Positions 18,691-33,500 of a stretch of DNA of 64,000 nt are shown one piece after another. The number at the start of each line of letters is the position of its first letter. Within the stretch, counting starts at the first letter, position 1. The stretch is taken from NCBI RefSeq assembly GCF_037042905.1, contig NC_087262.1, forward strand, positions 8,201,001-8,265,000, read 5' to 3'. A model generated the notes under the pieces. It searched no databases, was not told the DNA's origin, and saw only the letters and a list, made by a program, of their open reading frames with translations. The translations under genes and the position numbers were made by a program. The stretch is from Lytechinus pictus (Eukaryota; Echinodermata; Echinoidea; Temnopleuroida; Toxopneustidae).

Positions 18691-21600
18691 CTATTTCAGT
18701 TTGTAAAATGTAAGTGTGAAAGGTTATTCTGTGATATTTGTGCATAAGGTAAAAAAGGGTTTCATAATGACCAGTGATACCTCGGTCACATTTACTCCAC
18801 GGCGGCCGTACGGTGAGTCGAAAACAGCCGTTTTATTAATTTTTATTCAAACCACCTATATAGCTGGTACAAAAATTGTTAAAACGGCTGTTTTCGACTC
18901 GCCGTACGGCCGCCGTAGAGTAAATGTATATATATATTATATAGGTATAAGGCAGCCACCTCAAACCCAACATGCTTAAGTCACCAGAAAGGATTTTTAT
19001 TATTATTATTATTCTATCCCAAATAGTAATTTTGTTTTCATAATGTATTTTGACATGTGGATAAATCGCAGCTTAGTTGGCTTCATGAGAATTATCATGT
19101 ACACGACATGACAATCTTGATCAGACTTAATCAGAAAGGAAATCAACAATTTCTGCATACAAATGGCTTTCCTTTGGTGATAAAAGAATCGAAACCAGAG
19201 TTGACAATCCCGTTAACTACTGTACGAACGGTCCATATGGAGTCTTACTTTGTTTGAAATAATAATGTTACAAATTTGTTTTTAATATTTTGCATTGCAT
19301 TATCTTATACTTTTATCACTGGTGTATTGATGGGAGCTTCGGGAACGTGCGGAAACTACCCCCAAAAATAATAATTATGATAATGATAATAATTTATAAT
19401 TTTAATAATAAAATATATAACATGTCATCATCAGTGTAATATGTCAAAATCTATCACAAAATATTGATTCACCATTTTAAAATCAGTTTGTCAGTCGATT
19501 CGCACCGCAATCTTTTTTTTTTTGTAGAAATTTTGCCCCACACCCCATGTTCCTTGTTGTGCACCCTCAACGTTTCTCTCACATTACGTCATTGATTTCC
19601 AATACGGTTATGGATGAAATAGACTGCGATTAATGAATCATTGTCCATAACCCTTATTTACCTTCCGTGTGAAGATGGACTATGGATGTGAGAGGGCGCC
19701 TGCGACCGTCTAGAACTTGTCCTTGGCGGTAAATATCTTCTGTAAACGCTGTACTTCGTAGATCTTTGAAGTCCATGTGGAGACACATTAAAGCCCATTG
19801 ACGAGCGCCTCTCCGCTAATATCTCTGTGATCTCCCCATCGAGTGTACAGAAGAAGACGAAGAAGAAAGCCCCCTGAATAAAAGGAAATGGACGATTCGA
19901 TCACATTTACTTCATAAATCTGGTACCTTTCTTTCTCAATTCTAAGGAAATGTAGAGATCCAGGAAAAAAAAGGATTGTTTAGAACACAGACGCTTTCTG
20001 GAACGTAGGAAATCTATTGTCCAGTCTTTCCTGACAATGCATTCTTGGTTGAAAATCGGTGAATCAAGATTACAGCCGTGTCGTCCGTGACTCTGGACGA
20101 CATATTTTCCAATTCTTTGTCAGCTCAAGATTTTATGACGACCAGCTGTCCCCGTTCACCTATTTTCGACAAAGACCTCTCGGCTACTACACGAATATTA
20201 ACGGGCATTAGCAATTTATTTACTATGTTGTAGAATCCGCCCCCGTTGCAACTGTCAAACCTCGTTAATATCTTAATAAGAAAAAAAGATAAGAGGATAA
20301 ATGTCAGCGTGTGCATACGTTCCTGCCTTAGAGACACATTTTGAGGAAAATATACATGAAACTGCATTAACCAATAAAATTAAAATTTGTCACTCAATAT
20401 GATAATCATGATCACAAGTATTTCCAGAAACTAAAATCTTCCCATCGTACTTAATCAATTGATAATGATTTTAAGGAGAATAGTCAGTTTGTCATCAAGA
20501 AATTTGGGATTATGACGTCGCTAATTCACAGAGCGCGCGCGCCAAAATGGCGTTGTGTCGTGCGTCGGGGGGGGGTTACTAACGGTTGCAGAGTCATTTG
20601 AATGGTGTCATGAAAGTTCGGTCCACGATGTAAAAAATTATATGCGTCAATACAAAGTCCATCACATATAATCCAAATCTTACCTGTAGTATAGCAAACA
20701 TAGCGAAGAGGATCTGTGGTATGATACTGTACAAATCCACTGAGATTATTGCAAAAGCCCATGCTATGGCCATGAGAACAACTTGTATCCAACAGCCTTT
20801 GCAGTGATTACTGTTGAGAAGATATAGGGTTGGGAAAAAGTTTGAAAAGTTAAGGTTTTTAAATAGGGAATGTGTTAAGATAGTTAAGGGACAATAAAGG
20901 TTATTTTGCAGACCCCCAAAATCATCACGGCCAATTAAAAATGGTCGTATTACAGTTTTCTGTTCATCGCCTTACCAGTCTCTCTCATTCTTTCCTCTGT
21001 CCTTATTGTCATATCGATACCTTTTGACTATGCTTTGTGAAATAATCTGTCTTTTGCCCTCTGTAAAAGAATGTATATCCCCCCGCTCTCATTCTAGAGC
21101 TGAACTCGTCTATCGTCCTTATATCATCATGTAGTCTTCTTGTCTCCTATAGTAAGCACTTAATATTCAAATAGTTATTTCTACTTCCTTTGGTACACCA
21201 ACCCCTCTCGCCATTTGGCTGTTCTTGGCCATCTTTTCGTGTGTTTTTTTCAACTCAATTTTATAGCCAATTTGTTAGAAGAAATATTTACCTGATTACT
21301 TTATTAGCTTCCTTGTCTTTTGAATACGAGCTCTCCATGATGTCTTTGCCCGTGTATACCAATACGAATACTGTGATCTGTGAAAATTGGTAACATGAAA
21401 GGTTTAAGGTTGATTAAAACAAAAGTTTATCACCCGTGTATGAAAAACACAGTATGTTCGCAGGGTGTCCACACTTCACAGTGTGTTCAGGTTGTGTACC
21501 ATGCGAATATCTCATTCACACTGTTTAAATGCTAAAAAATAGATACATGTGAACATAATTTCCTATTATATACAAACATATTCAGTGTGAGGTTTACAAA

Positions 21601-24600
21601 GTGTTTTTAAATAGACTCAGTGATGGGATAAACAGTGTTAAAAATGATTATTTTAACAGTTTTGAAGTGATTTCATATTGTGAATACACAATGTTCTTTT
21701 CAACAGAGACAGAACATTGCTAACTTATATGTGAACACTATCATAAAGACGGTAATGTGTCCAAAATAATTTGATGTGATTCTGTGTATGATATATTCTT
21801 GGATGGACGAAGGATTCATTGAGATGAGGTATGACAACGACCTTTCCTCTCCAAATTTAAAGCAAATTTATCTCTAAATAATGATCGTTTAATTACAATT
21901 TACAAATGACGATTGCAAATACCATACTGATTATCAGAATTTAGTGTAACGTATATGTGATATTGCCACACTAAAAGTTTGATGTATTTACATACAATGG
22001 ATGATGAATACAAGTAGATACATAAATATATAGCTTTGTCATTCAACTTACGGCCCAGAAGCCTCCTGCGGGTCCAGCAAAAAGCCATATATGATCAAAG
22101 TTGATAAAACATCTATAACGACAAGCAAACGAAAAACAGAAGAGTTTGTGATAGCAAAGCTAAACGCACAATAGGACGATAAACTTTTGAATATAATTGA
22201 AGGGAGAAAAAAAACATCAAAAGTTTAGAATTATACATAGCTCGCCAAACGTAGTCAACCTTACTCCACATAACATTTTGTAAATAAAACAGAATCGCGA
22301 GGAGAGATTCATAGAAAAAATGAAATGATATTCATAATTTTGATAGTTTATCCTCGGTAGTCTAATCCATTTTCAACTTAAATGGGCGTGGTGTTTTTTG
22401 ATATTGTGATATTGGATACCATCATGAATAGACATAACGTATTTTTTGTCTGGTTGGTCCTTGGTGTGGACCTATTTTATGCCATCCAGTCGGTTCTACC
22501 TAGCATTTGAGTAAGAGACTCCATCAGGGCTACAAATTGTCGCCATTACTGTTTAAATATATTGCCCGATTTAACGATTGGCCTAATTGCATAAATGAGT
22601 AGTAGATATAAAGCACTAGAATAGAAATTGGATAATATTCACAAAACTGCAATACCCTGTATGTGGTATACTAGGGTCATGTTTAGACTAAAAACAACCA
22701 CAAAACAACAGTTTGCCTATTTCAAGAAGAAAAAAAAGTAATGGCCTGATGTTGCTATAATTACACTCTACTTTTAAATATGATTTAAATTAAATCTTTT
22801 AAATATTCAAAATAAATCCAAAACTATTGTAAATGGTGACCAGCTGAAAATCTGATTAGTTCTTAATCCTAAGCATTTATTTTTAAATATAATCATATAT
22901 TTAAAGGTTGATCCAATTCACGATCAAGATCTATTGAATTCTCGTGCACAGTTAATAACATGGACTCTAATGGAGGCAGCTGAAATGATAAAAATGACAT
23001 GCTACTAAAAAAAACCGCGGAATTATGAAGAATCTTTGCACTTACACATCAGGAGAGAAGTATGTTTCCCACTTGCTTTGTACAAGAGAAAAGACTAAGA
23101 CGGCGGGAACGACTGTAAAATAAAAATAAACTGTTTTAGTTCGTTATTTCTCAGTAATTTTATCGAGTCATTTTCACGTGATCGTAAGTTTATTGCAGAC
23201 AAATCACTGTATTACCTGTGATATGCAAACTAACTGTGACAGAGGTGCTGATAGAATTATGCATTCACTGTGTGATTAGACTAGGTGAGTCAACATATAA
23301 TGTCATGCTTCCGAACAATTAAAGCAAATACGAACCAGCAGCAGTGTATAGAAAAGCCTCAACGTCCTCAACTACTCAAATCTGGCCAGGTGCTTGACCC
23401 ATAATGCTGCATTCTGAGCAGTGTAGTATAGTCTTGTTATAAAAGACCCATTTGAATGATATCCCGTAATCTATCCCTTTCACATGCCAATGGAAGTTAC
23501 CAAGTAGCTATAAACAAGTAATTTTACCAACACACCATGACTTATCAGTTTTCTATACAAATGAAAATATAGGCTAATTTATTCTCTGTATCATTGATAG
23601 AGGAGGCGCGATAGCTCAGTCGGTAAAGCGGGGGTATCGGATTCCGGTGATCCCGGTGATTCCCACTTGGTGCGCTAGTGCACTTTGGTAAGGCATTAAT
23701 CCACATTACCAGGTCCCTCGAAAAATACCTTAAGCCGTCGGTCCTCTGATTGCTTGCTTACAAACATGCATTCTTTCTTAGCAATCAGGTAAGAAAAAAT
23801 CACCACCACCACCACCGTAGTTATCTCAAAAAATATATATTAAGACTATTTATATAACACGAAGACAATCAGAGACAACGCACAGTGCGGGTCGCTTCGC
23901 TCCCACTTTGACGAAATACTTACACCATCCGATGACGTAATAGCGCAACATTGGCCTTTGCTGTTGTGTGTCGGCGTGGATGGAGTTTGCTACTTCGATA
24001 TAAAGATTAAAAGCCTCGTTGCATATCCAACAAAATGAAGTGGTGAAGAAGAAGTGTATCGAAATAGCAAATATCTTGCAAACCGTCTGTAAACAAACAA
24101 AAAATAAATGGAGAAAATATTCCATCATATTAGATGACATTGTTGATTTATTCTCGTAAGATTAAAGCTGTGGTTTATAGAAGTAGAAGTGCGTGGTAAT
24201 ATCGTAGGGTATATTTTTTTTATTGTCTTATGTCTGTTGCATATAAGTTTAAATGGATGTATATAAACAAAAAAGGTATAGGTCTATCAAGGTTACGAAA
24301 TGAATGATATATGGCTGAAAAGTGCTATTCGTGAAATGGCTCTGTGGTATACTGTATATATATATATATATATATTACAGTATGTGGTTCCCCTGTATGG
24401 TACGGGAAACAATGCCTTTAAAAATGATTTCGTTACTGAAAAAAAGAAGGTTGTTACAAATAAATGCCAAGTGTTTTACTAAATCAAAGAATAACTAACC
24501 AAAGTGTAGAGAAAGGAACAAAGGTTATCTTCCATGCACTTAATCATGCTTGTTAGATAGATTACCACAAAAACATGGCGCTTGGGATGAAAAGGTGGCT

Positions 24601-26599
24601 GTTCAAAACACTTACAGCATTTTCTTGTCTCGTAATACCGATCATAAAAAGAAGATGAAGAACTATGAGTGAGCCTGCCAAGTTGCGATGTACCGCGACT
24701 GTGTCGGTTGTACACCTGCAAGAAAGGACAAGAATATCGCACCGTCTCAAAACTATCATCTGGCCACCGCAATGTAGGCTGTAAACTGTGCTGTGCCCCG
24801 TAGCTTAAAAGGTATTATTATGGTAACTTTGCCATCCAATAGTAACTATCATGGTAATGCTGATCACCAACCAATCAAAATCAAGGATTCCATACAAGTT
24901 ACCGTTGGATGGCCATAATGGTAACTTTTATGTAACGGGGTCTTGATATGACTTTTTTTTAATATGAAAGCTACGTCTGGCTGTCCGCTTCATAAAGACT
25001 TAATATAGGTACTGAACCTGTTGCAATTACTTTGAAAACCATCATTGTGATTACATGTAGCTGCTGAGCCCCATTAGCATTTTAGCTGCCATAATAACTG
25101 TAGTTCTTTCTGAAACGGAACTCTGGTCTTTTTTAATTGCGGCTTGCGGATGCCACTCCCAAACAGTGCACATTATGCCACGTAAGTCGCGTATGCAATA
25201 TTGAAGTTCATGAAGGTACATAATTATATGAATTTCATTTATAAATCATTCATACCTTGCTATGAAATTTAAAGTACCACTGTTGTAATTATGATGATTA
25301 TTTGCAGTATCTCATTGCCATCATCTGTCAATCTGCAGAATTGATATTATTATCATTGCTGGTCATTCCTTTCGACATTACATTCTATATTTGGAATCAT
25401 ACCTCTATTCATCATGGTTAGTAACGAACCTGAGATAAAAGAATACTGAGAGCGAGATAATGAGCATGGTGATGAGAACCAGTATTCCAATGTACCCAGC
25501 AGCTGTCATCACAAAACGGGGTGGGTCTCCCGGGTCCCACTAAAATGACACAAAACAATTAATTCAAAATATTATGTAAAATTATTATGTTTTAATATTT
25601 AATTTTGTTGTAATAAATTATATGACAAGAAGAAGTCTATAAACAGCGTTCATTAATATTAAAGCCACTCTGGATGTTCTGTAAAAGGTTAAAATGTGTT
25701 AATCAAAGTAATAGTTTTCTATTATTACAGTCTTTCAAAAGCTTAGGGATCATTAAACTACTTTTCGTCGGTTCATTCTTGTTAGGAATTAGTTTTTCTT
25801 TATATTTTTTCTAGTTTATCACCCCTTCTGTATTTTTTTTGTCTTTCAAGTTTTCACAATGCTTTTGTTCTTTAAGCGTTTGGTTGGATCATAATATTAT
25901 GATTATTGCTGTAACGACACGTAGTTCAATTATTAAAAAAATGTTTTTATATCTCAAGTAGATAGCAAGTTCATTTAACCACCTACCATCTTCCTCCCCC
26001 TGTCTATATCTCCATTTTTATCAGTATCTCTGATTCTCTACACTAATGAGCCATACGCCTGTTTGCTGTCACAGATAACACTTTATTTATTTCCAACTCT
26101 ATTTGTATCTTCTGTAGATAGCAAACCTAAGTAACCACCCTCATCATATATATATATATATACATTATTAACAGTTATGTATTATGTATTATATATACAT
26201 TATTAACAGTTGATTTCAAGATAGAGTGATTTGGGAGGCCATTGTCACCTCCTTTTATCGTAATTTATTTTCTTGATATATTATAAGCCTTTATCCTTTC
26301 TATTCTTGCATTTTCATGATTGTGGTGGCGTCATAATAAGTGATTGTTACGTAACAATGATATCCTCACGCGATAATTTTTACAGCCTGCGCCTCCAATA
26401 TGCTTTTTTTATTATTATGATGATGGTGATGCTGTTTTGTGCGCGGTTCCATGATTACCACAATCATGAATGTTATTATTTCAGTTCTTGTCTCTGTGAG
26501 CTTTATTGTATCCCTGAGGAAGACGTATGTTTAACGTCGAAAATTTGGAATTCAAAATAAACTGTTGGAACAAAGTACAATGCATTACCACTTTGCCTC

Positions 26600-26635
<36 letters not shown>

Positions 26636-26718
26636 AACCTATTCCGTCTCATAAATCTGTTTTTCCCACAATCGTGAATATAAAGCCCAACATGTTTGTA
26701 TGGATTGCCCAAATCGAC

Positions 26719-26794
<76 letters not shown>

Positions 26795-27489
26795 AATGGC
26801 GGCTTGTCATTGTTCGAAACCCACCTTCACCCGACAAAGGAAATTATAATTGGTATAGTGTCGAAAATTTGTCTATCTGACGGTCAATCGGATCGGGGTC
26901 GCCCTAGCCACTAACCCGTCTCTGTGGTCTAGTGGTTAAGGCACCGGCGTTCAAAGCTGGGGGCCCGGGTTCGATTCCCGGCAGAGACATTTTTTCGGCA
27001 TTACCAATTTTTCCAAAGGGTAGATAGCTCTGGGGAACCTTGATTTAAGCTACGCCTACCATTGTTCTCTTCATCCATTTCTTTACAATATTTAAATAAA
27101 AAGAGTTGCCAAAGCTGTTGTACATGTATAACTCTACACATTTGTATACGTTCCCCCTACGTGTACTGTATCAAAGCAATAGCTTTGATCCAGCTGAAGC
27201 ATGGCGGCTTGTCATTGTTCGAAACCCACCTTCACCCGACAAAGGAAATTATAATTGGTATAGTGTCGAAAATTTGTCTATCTGACGGTCAATCGGATCG
27301 GGGTCGCCCTAGCCACTAACCCGTCTCTGTGGTCTAGTGGTTAAGGCACCGGCGTTCAAAGCTGGGGGCCCGGGTTCGATTCCCGGCAGAGACATTTTTT
27401 CGGCATTACCAATTTTTCCAAAGGGTAGATAGCTCTGGGGAACCTTGATTTAAGCTACGCCTACCATTGTTCTCTTCATCCATTTCTTT

Positions 27490-27532
<43 letters not shown>

Positions 27533-30500
27533 TTGCTCATTCTGAGGCATGGTGTATGAAGTTATTACGTTATCTACAGACTCATAAAGTAACCTTTTGA
27601 GAGTTCGTACTTTATTTCTGAATTCAAAATGCTGAACGAAAGCAATACCGTGTCTTGAAATGCGAAATATATTTATAACACGATTTGTTTTCTGAAAATA
27701 ATCATAAATATGAACGACTTACGTTGATGTTATACATGTCTGTGGTGACTGCAAAAGTGCCGAGCTGGTCATAGAAGCACGTTGCGAATTCACCCTCGGA
27801 TATATTTGTGAGCTCAGATAGGCGCCAACGCCAATTATTAGATCTTACCAAAAAAGGAATACAAAAAGACAATATAAACAACATAGGAATAGAAAAAAGT
27901 GTCTAAACAAAAAGAGACAAAACTTGAAAAACAATATTAAGCAGAAAGTTTATTCGATTATAATATGAATAATCAGTATTGATTCAGACCCTTAAAAGAA
28001 GCAGGAGAACAATACGTTATTGTTTTAATAATACAATTTAATGATAAGAAATAGCATTTTGCAGCATTAAGTTTTTAAAATCAAATGTGAGCACACTTAA
28101 AAAAAATGCAAAGGCACTTCGATCTATACTTACCCACCACTTATGTCGATCGCAACACATTCTGGATTTGAAATATTAAATGACTGAAACAAATAAAAAT
28201 AAAGGGGGATTATAAAGTTAATCCAACATGTTTTAGGTTTGAAATGACTTAGCTCAGAATCAGTAAAGGAATACCAGATTTGTACAATGAATACCATAAG
28301 CATGATAAGTAGAAGCACAGTGTATACATGTATGTTTTCAATTGATTAAGGTTTTTTAATTTTCAATACAGGAGATGAAAGTACATACCACAGCTTAGCA
28401 TTTATTTTATTTGTAAATGAAGAGTATGAAATATATATCTGCTTACCAAATACGTTTTCACCATTAGGTTGATTTAACAGGTATATTTTCGGGTAGACAA
28501 TTTTGTAACGTAAAAAAGGGTAATTACAAAAAAAAGCCCCCCAAAAATATGAAAATATGACGTCATTACTTTTATAATGAATGATGCTCGATGTTTTGAA
28601 TACCAGTTTGCCTGATTCAATATTGTTATGTCAGGCGACCTCCAAAAAGCTTCATTTAGATTTTTTAGATTTCATTTAGATTTAAGTACAAAAGATATTA
28701 TCAGCACATGCTCAGATTGTATCTACAAACTGACTTCATTCGTATCGACCTCAGGTCGGAGTACCAGTCTGTATACGATCTTCATGAACTAAACATTTCA
28801 ATCAGAATGAAATTACCAACTACATGTTAATTTTAAAGTATAGCAGAAAGTGATTTTCATAGAAACATGGAATAAATACATACATCGGTGAATTTGAAAT
28901 TGACTTCGATGGGGTCGGTGAGATTAGCGAATGCATCATGGACGTCTATTTCCGCGAAGACACCCGTTGTTATGACAACCGAGTTAACGTTGTCATCCTT
29001 ATGCCTGTGCTCTTTTTCCTTGTCACGGTAGTACTTGACAATAACTTGACTGCATAAAGTGAAACAACACACAAATTGACGATCTGTTGCATGATAACAG
29101 TTTCACAAATGAAAAAAACCCCAAGAATTTGATAAATCTTAAATTAACATTTTAAATATTTTCACAAAAATTAGATTATTTTGTTGGAATTTACTTATTT
29201 CGGAAGTTACATGAACGTGTCACAGTTGTGGCTACATGCGACCAGTCGGGTATCATATTTCAAGAAATATTGCAATCTGCCATCAACTATTAATGCTTTC
29301 TCCTGCAAAATTAAACGATGTGTCTGTTCACATAATTCAACCAGAGGCAGTGAAATGTAACCAGTACAAAAGCATATTTACGTTTGTTACTGACCAGTAA
29401 TTTAGGTAACAATCTTTGTCTATAATTTGCAAAAAAAGCATATGACCAACATATTTTATCCCTGCGTCATCAAACTTGGCTTCCAATGGAATTCATTAGA
29501 TGGTACTCAATTTTTTTTTGCATCCATGTTAATGTCACTTACTCAGGGTGATTTGGTAAATATCTTGCAATTTTCTCATATCGGACGTAAAAGACGGCCA
29601 TTCTGGTTTCTGTTTGAAAACGGAACAGAAAAAAACAGAGATGATAATAAATTAATAATGATATCAGCCCATTGGCTTATTGATACATGGCGAATTAATG
29701 AGTATTTTTCCCTAAAGTGGATTTGAAAAAGAGAGTTTCCAATGGCAATTTAAAGAACGAAATCAACATTTTATGTTGCTTACAATAATCAATCATAAAT
29801 TAGACTCGGTTTTTTTGTTCATTGATTTGTTTTGGCTCTTCTTAATTATCCCCAACCCATCATGCCTCTCCCCAATGGTAACATAATCGAATTTTGAAAC
29901 ATACAGAAACAAGGAGTCACTTAAAAGATTTGTATGATTACCTCATGCACCAAGTTCCATAATATGAGAAACTCCTCCTCCCCCTCTACCTTTCCAAGAA
30001 TAACACGTTCTCAAGAATAGTTGATCGCATCTTTTCGCCTTTTTTCATTTCAATCATAAGCATACAAACGTAGAGATAAAAGGATTCATGTTTGAACCCG
30101 AAATGCAACATCAAACGTCCTTTTAGGGGTGCAATCTTGTGTCATATGTTGCAAAACGTGCCTGTTTGCCGATATGTTTGCGTTCAAAAGATGCAAACGT
30201 GCACCCCTCCTAAAGGGTACAATGCTGCATGCTCAAATGGTGCAAAATGAAGTAAGGTGCACCCACAAATTTGCAAAAAGCTTTTTGAGTGCACGTTGCC
30301 CCCCAAAAAAAGAAGTTCCAAGTATTGCTATTGATGGATTCATAATCTAAGTGTGTAAGCATACCTTGAAGATCAGTGTGCAAGTTATCAAAGAGTGTCT
30401 CTGGTATAAGAGCCCTCCCTTCCTCGGGGTTCATAGAAGACATACTACGCTTGGTGATATCAGGAAAAAAAGATCCCGCAAACTCGGAAGGCCGCACTGT

Positions 30501-33500
30501 TTCAACGTAAATGGCTGAAATATAATAATAAAACAATTATTGATATAAGTTGGAAATAGTAGGCCTAATATTAACGGTGATGATTATTGTGCTTATGGTG
30601 ATGATGATGGTGATGTAGATGATGAAGGAAAATGTATTACTCCAAGCAAAGAAAAGAGAGAAGGATGTAATATAATACTGTCTTCTGAATATTATGTCAA
30701 AATCTATCACTGAAATTGGATATTTGTAAATTTTTGCTAGCTCGCTATTTTAAAATAGATTTTGCTCTATACCATGTATACGCCATATCTAGCCCCTTCA
30801 AAAGTTCTGGCTCATTACTGAACCCAAACAACATAGTGACATAAATAAACTGGTAACAAAGTTATGCTTTCGAAGAGAATGGGTACGCAAGAACACCCAG
30901 AACCCCACCCCCATACACATCTCCATTATACAGCCCTATATTTTGAAGAAACTGTCTGGAAAGTAGTAAAGCTCACCGATATTTTGCCGGTCGAAAGCCT
31001 TCTGTCCCTCTTCCTCATTGATGTCTCCTCGCTTAATGTGACGGAGAAAACTGCGAGCAAAGAGATTGACGAACTTCTCCATGACGTTTAAAAGTTCGAC
31101 CGCTTGAGCCCCTCGAGGGAGTGTGGCGTTCCAGGCGACGTCGTTACGCTGGTCGATGATGTTGTCGACGGTGTCCGTTACCCACTGTGAAAGATTGAAA
31201 CAAGACGCCGATCATTTTGAGCTTCGAAACAAAAAAGCTCTTTTTTTCTTTCAGGTATTCGCTATGGGATCATTTGCGTTTTTTTTCTATAGCGGCTTTC
31301 TTACACTAACCGTTATTTGTCTATGACGACGATTGCTAATGAAAAAGCCGCTTGCGTAAATCCAACGGGAAAGACGCGGCTCTGACTGTTAGAAAGGTGC
31401 CTTTATAAATTTACATGCTCCGTTACACAATCACAAATGTTTTATTAACATCTAAAACACATGTTATTCTCAACAAATGTAATTTCCCAAGCCTCCCAAT
31501 TTTTCTAGTGACAACGTTTTGGGTATGCATATTGAAATGCTGTAATAGGTGTTCTTGCAGTTATGGTTCCGTCTCTTTTTTCACTGCATTCCTGACAGTG
31601 CCCATCCTTTCACTTTTTCCAAGAATATTTGAAGTATATATAGTTCTATAAAAAAACGATGATATAATGCTAGGACAGACATGTTTAATGAGGATTGAAA
31701 TGTTATGAAAGCTGGTCGCCATGCTAGCTTTAAAGGAGTCATGCAATTTACATTTAGATCTAATTTGAGTTGTAAGATCAGATTGATTAACATTAACTTT
31801 GAATGTTAATCACTTGTTAATTAAACCGTGTTTTTAGAATATTATCTTTATAATATTGAGGGGGACATGGCTAATACAGGCTTAAAATGAAGGAAACAAT
31901 CTCAAAGGACGCACTAAAAGGATAAACTTCATTTTAATCACCCTGACGAATTTGTTAGTCTCCTCAATCCATGGATAAGCCGGTCTCCTTGCATTTTTGT
32001 TGAACTTCAACATATTATCGGTCCATTTGTAACTAGAGAGCGCCCTCGCCTGAGCATCTACGATCAGTTGTAAACACGTGATGCTGGTCGATAGGTCAGA
32101 CGGGTTTGTCTTCTTCGATGACGTCGAGTTGTAAAGGCGCTCCAGGTACGTGAGGATGTTGAGGTCTGAAATGTTGCTCTCAATCTGTAATGCAGAACAG
32201 TTTAATTATGTTAAATTTTCATGATTTTATCAGGGAAGAAGGCTACTTCATTTATGGCCAAGTACTAGTTTGATCTAAAGTCTACTGATTCAGTGCAAGG
32301 AACAGACAGTGTATGTCTTTATCATAAAATGCCAACCCTTTCTTGGAGAGCATCAGGTTGCACGTTGAACTCAATCAGTATTTCTTTGCTAAGAATATAA
32401 TACGTTCTCCATTTAACAAATTCTGCTGCTTCTTACAATATCTATGAAATAAAGGCATCCCGGTGTGAAAGAAAAACTTACTTATAGAAGTCATTTGTTC
32501 TCAATTAAATGGTATGTCTATTACAGAGGTGACCGACTTTAACCCTCTCTTTGTTGAACTCATTTATTTCATTTCTTCTCCTTTGTCTTATTTTATCCAC
32601 CTTTAATTTATCCACCTTTCATAGGGCGCGACTGCCCTGTTCCACGTGATACCACCTTGGTGTGCATGCAACTAATATTGATGATCACTGCATGTTTCTT
32701 AATTCATTTGTTTTTAATTAAACAGATCAATTAAACAATCGGAATACCTAAGTTCACACTTATCTAATTACAATCCCATTGTTTAATGAAAAGGTGTACA
32801 TATCAAGATTAGCGCTTTAACACAGTGGCCTATCGAACAGTGATCCTTTGTGTGTATGTGTGTATGTGTGTTTGTGTACGAACCTCTTGTTTTAGATCCC
32901 GAAGGTCTGATGAAACACACGTCGAGAAGTTAGTCTCCATCCAAATACCAATGTTTTCTTCTTGCATACACATTCGATTTGCTTCTCCTTCAAACAATAT
33001 ATATAGGAGAGAAAGATCAAATGAGTATTCATCAGAAAACAAAGCTCATACGCCAGCATGATATCTAAAAGTATTTTGACAATTAAAATAAAACAATTTT
33101 CTAACTCCAAAATCATGGTAAAGTGAGTCTAAATTACGGAGAATGACAAAGTAGACCTACATGACTTGTGATCAGAGGTACATGTATACCAGAGGGATTT
33201 TTTCATCGCAGCACCGAATTAAGACAAATCAAATACACACAAACATGAAAAAATTATGGAAATAAGACATCTAAATGCATAATAACTTTAAAGTTTAACG
33301 ACTTTCTCATTGTACATGCTCTTTTGAGGAAGCATTATATGAATATATTTTTCCTTTAGAAAATTCATTCAAACTTCCTGTTCGGAAGGACAATAACCTT
33401 TAAAACCATCTGTGGTAAAACTGGAACTCACCTGACGATATGCCAGGACATGGTCTTGTTGAGTTATGCCCTGTAGGAGTGCGAGGCCACAAGGTGTTCT

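Larger units (their letters stand above)
19662..25539 (-). other. Seven-helix domain exons 15-22
   Basis: TM1 AAGYIGILVLITMLIISLSV; TM2 VHRNLAGSLIVLHLLFMIGI; TM3 with its disulfide Cys, CKIFAISIHFFFTTSFCW; TM4 YYVIGWFVPAVLVFSLV; loop Cys in DVCFINFDHIW; TM5 WLFAGPAGGFWAITVFVLVY; TM6 IQVVLMAIAWAFAIIS; TM7 PQILFAMFAILQGAFFFVFF. The HRNL of TM2, the TM3/ECL2 Cys pair and the LQG.F of TM7 are hallmarks of class B/adhesion receptors. Nothing in the seven-helix core is missing. Confidence 0.93.
26793..27493 (+). repeat. 1.7 tandem copies of a 405 bp unit carrying a tRNA-like gene
   Basis: GGCGGCTTGTCATTGTTCGA occurs at 26798 and again 405 bp later, and everything between repeats almost base for base. 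Each unit contains a tRNA-like sequence, a T6 run, the phrase GGTAGATAGCTCTGGGGAAC and the phrase GTTGCCAAAGCTGTTGTACA. The block is bounded on both sides by (TA)n and lies in a GPCR intron. The related locus at 39881-40390 starts at a different point of the unit. Confidence 0.9.

Noticed and set aside
19660-19662. Stop codon TAA as the end of the GPCR
   Set aside because: The bases form an AG|GTAAAT donor, and two further exons continue in phase to a clean stop, so this is more likely an intron start. An isoform ending here is possible.
26918-26989. Reading this tRNA-like gene as tRNA-Sec or as tRNA-Glu(UUC)
   Set aside because: It lacks the long variable arm and extended acceptor of tRNA-Sec. 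A UUC anticodon would put G at position 33 instead of the invariant U.
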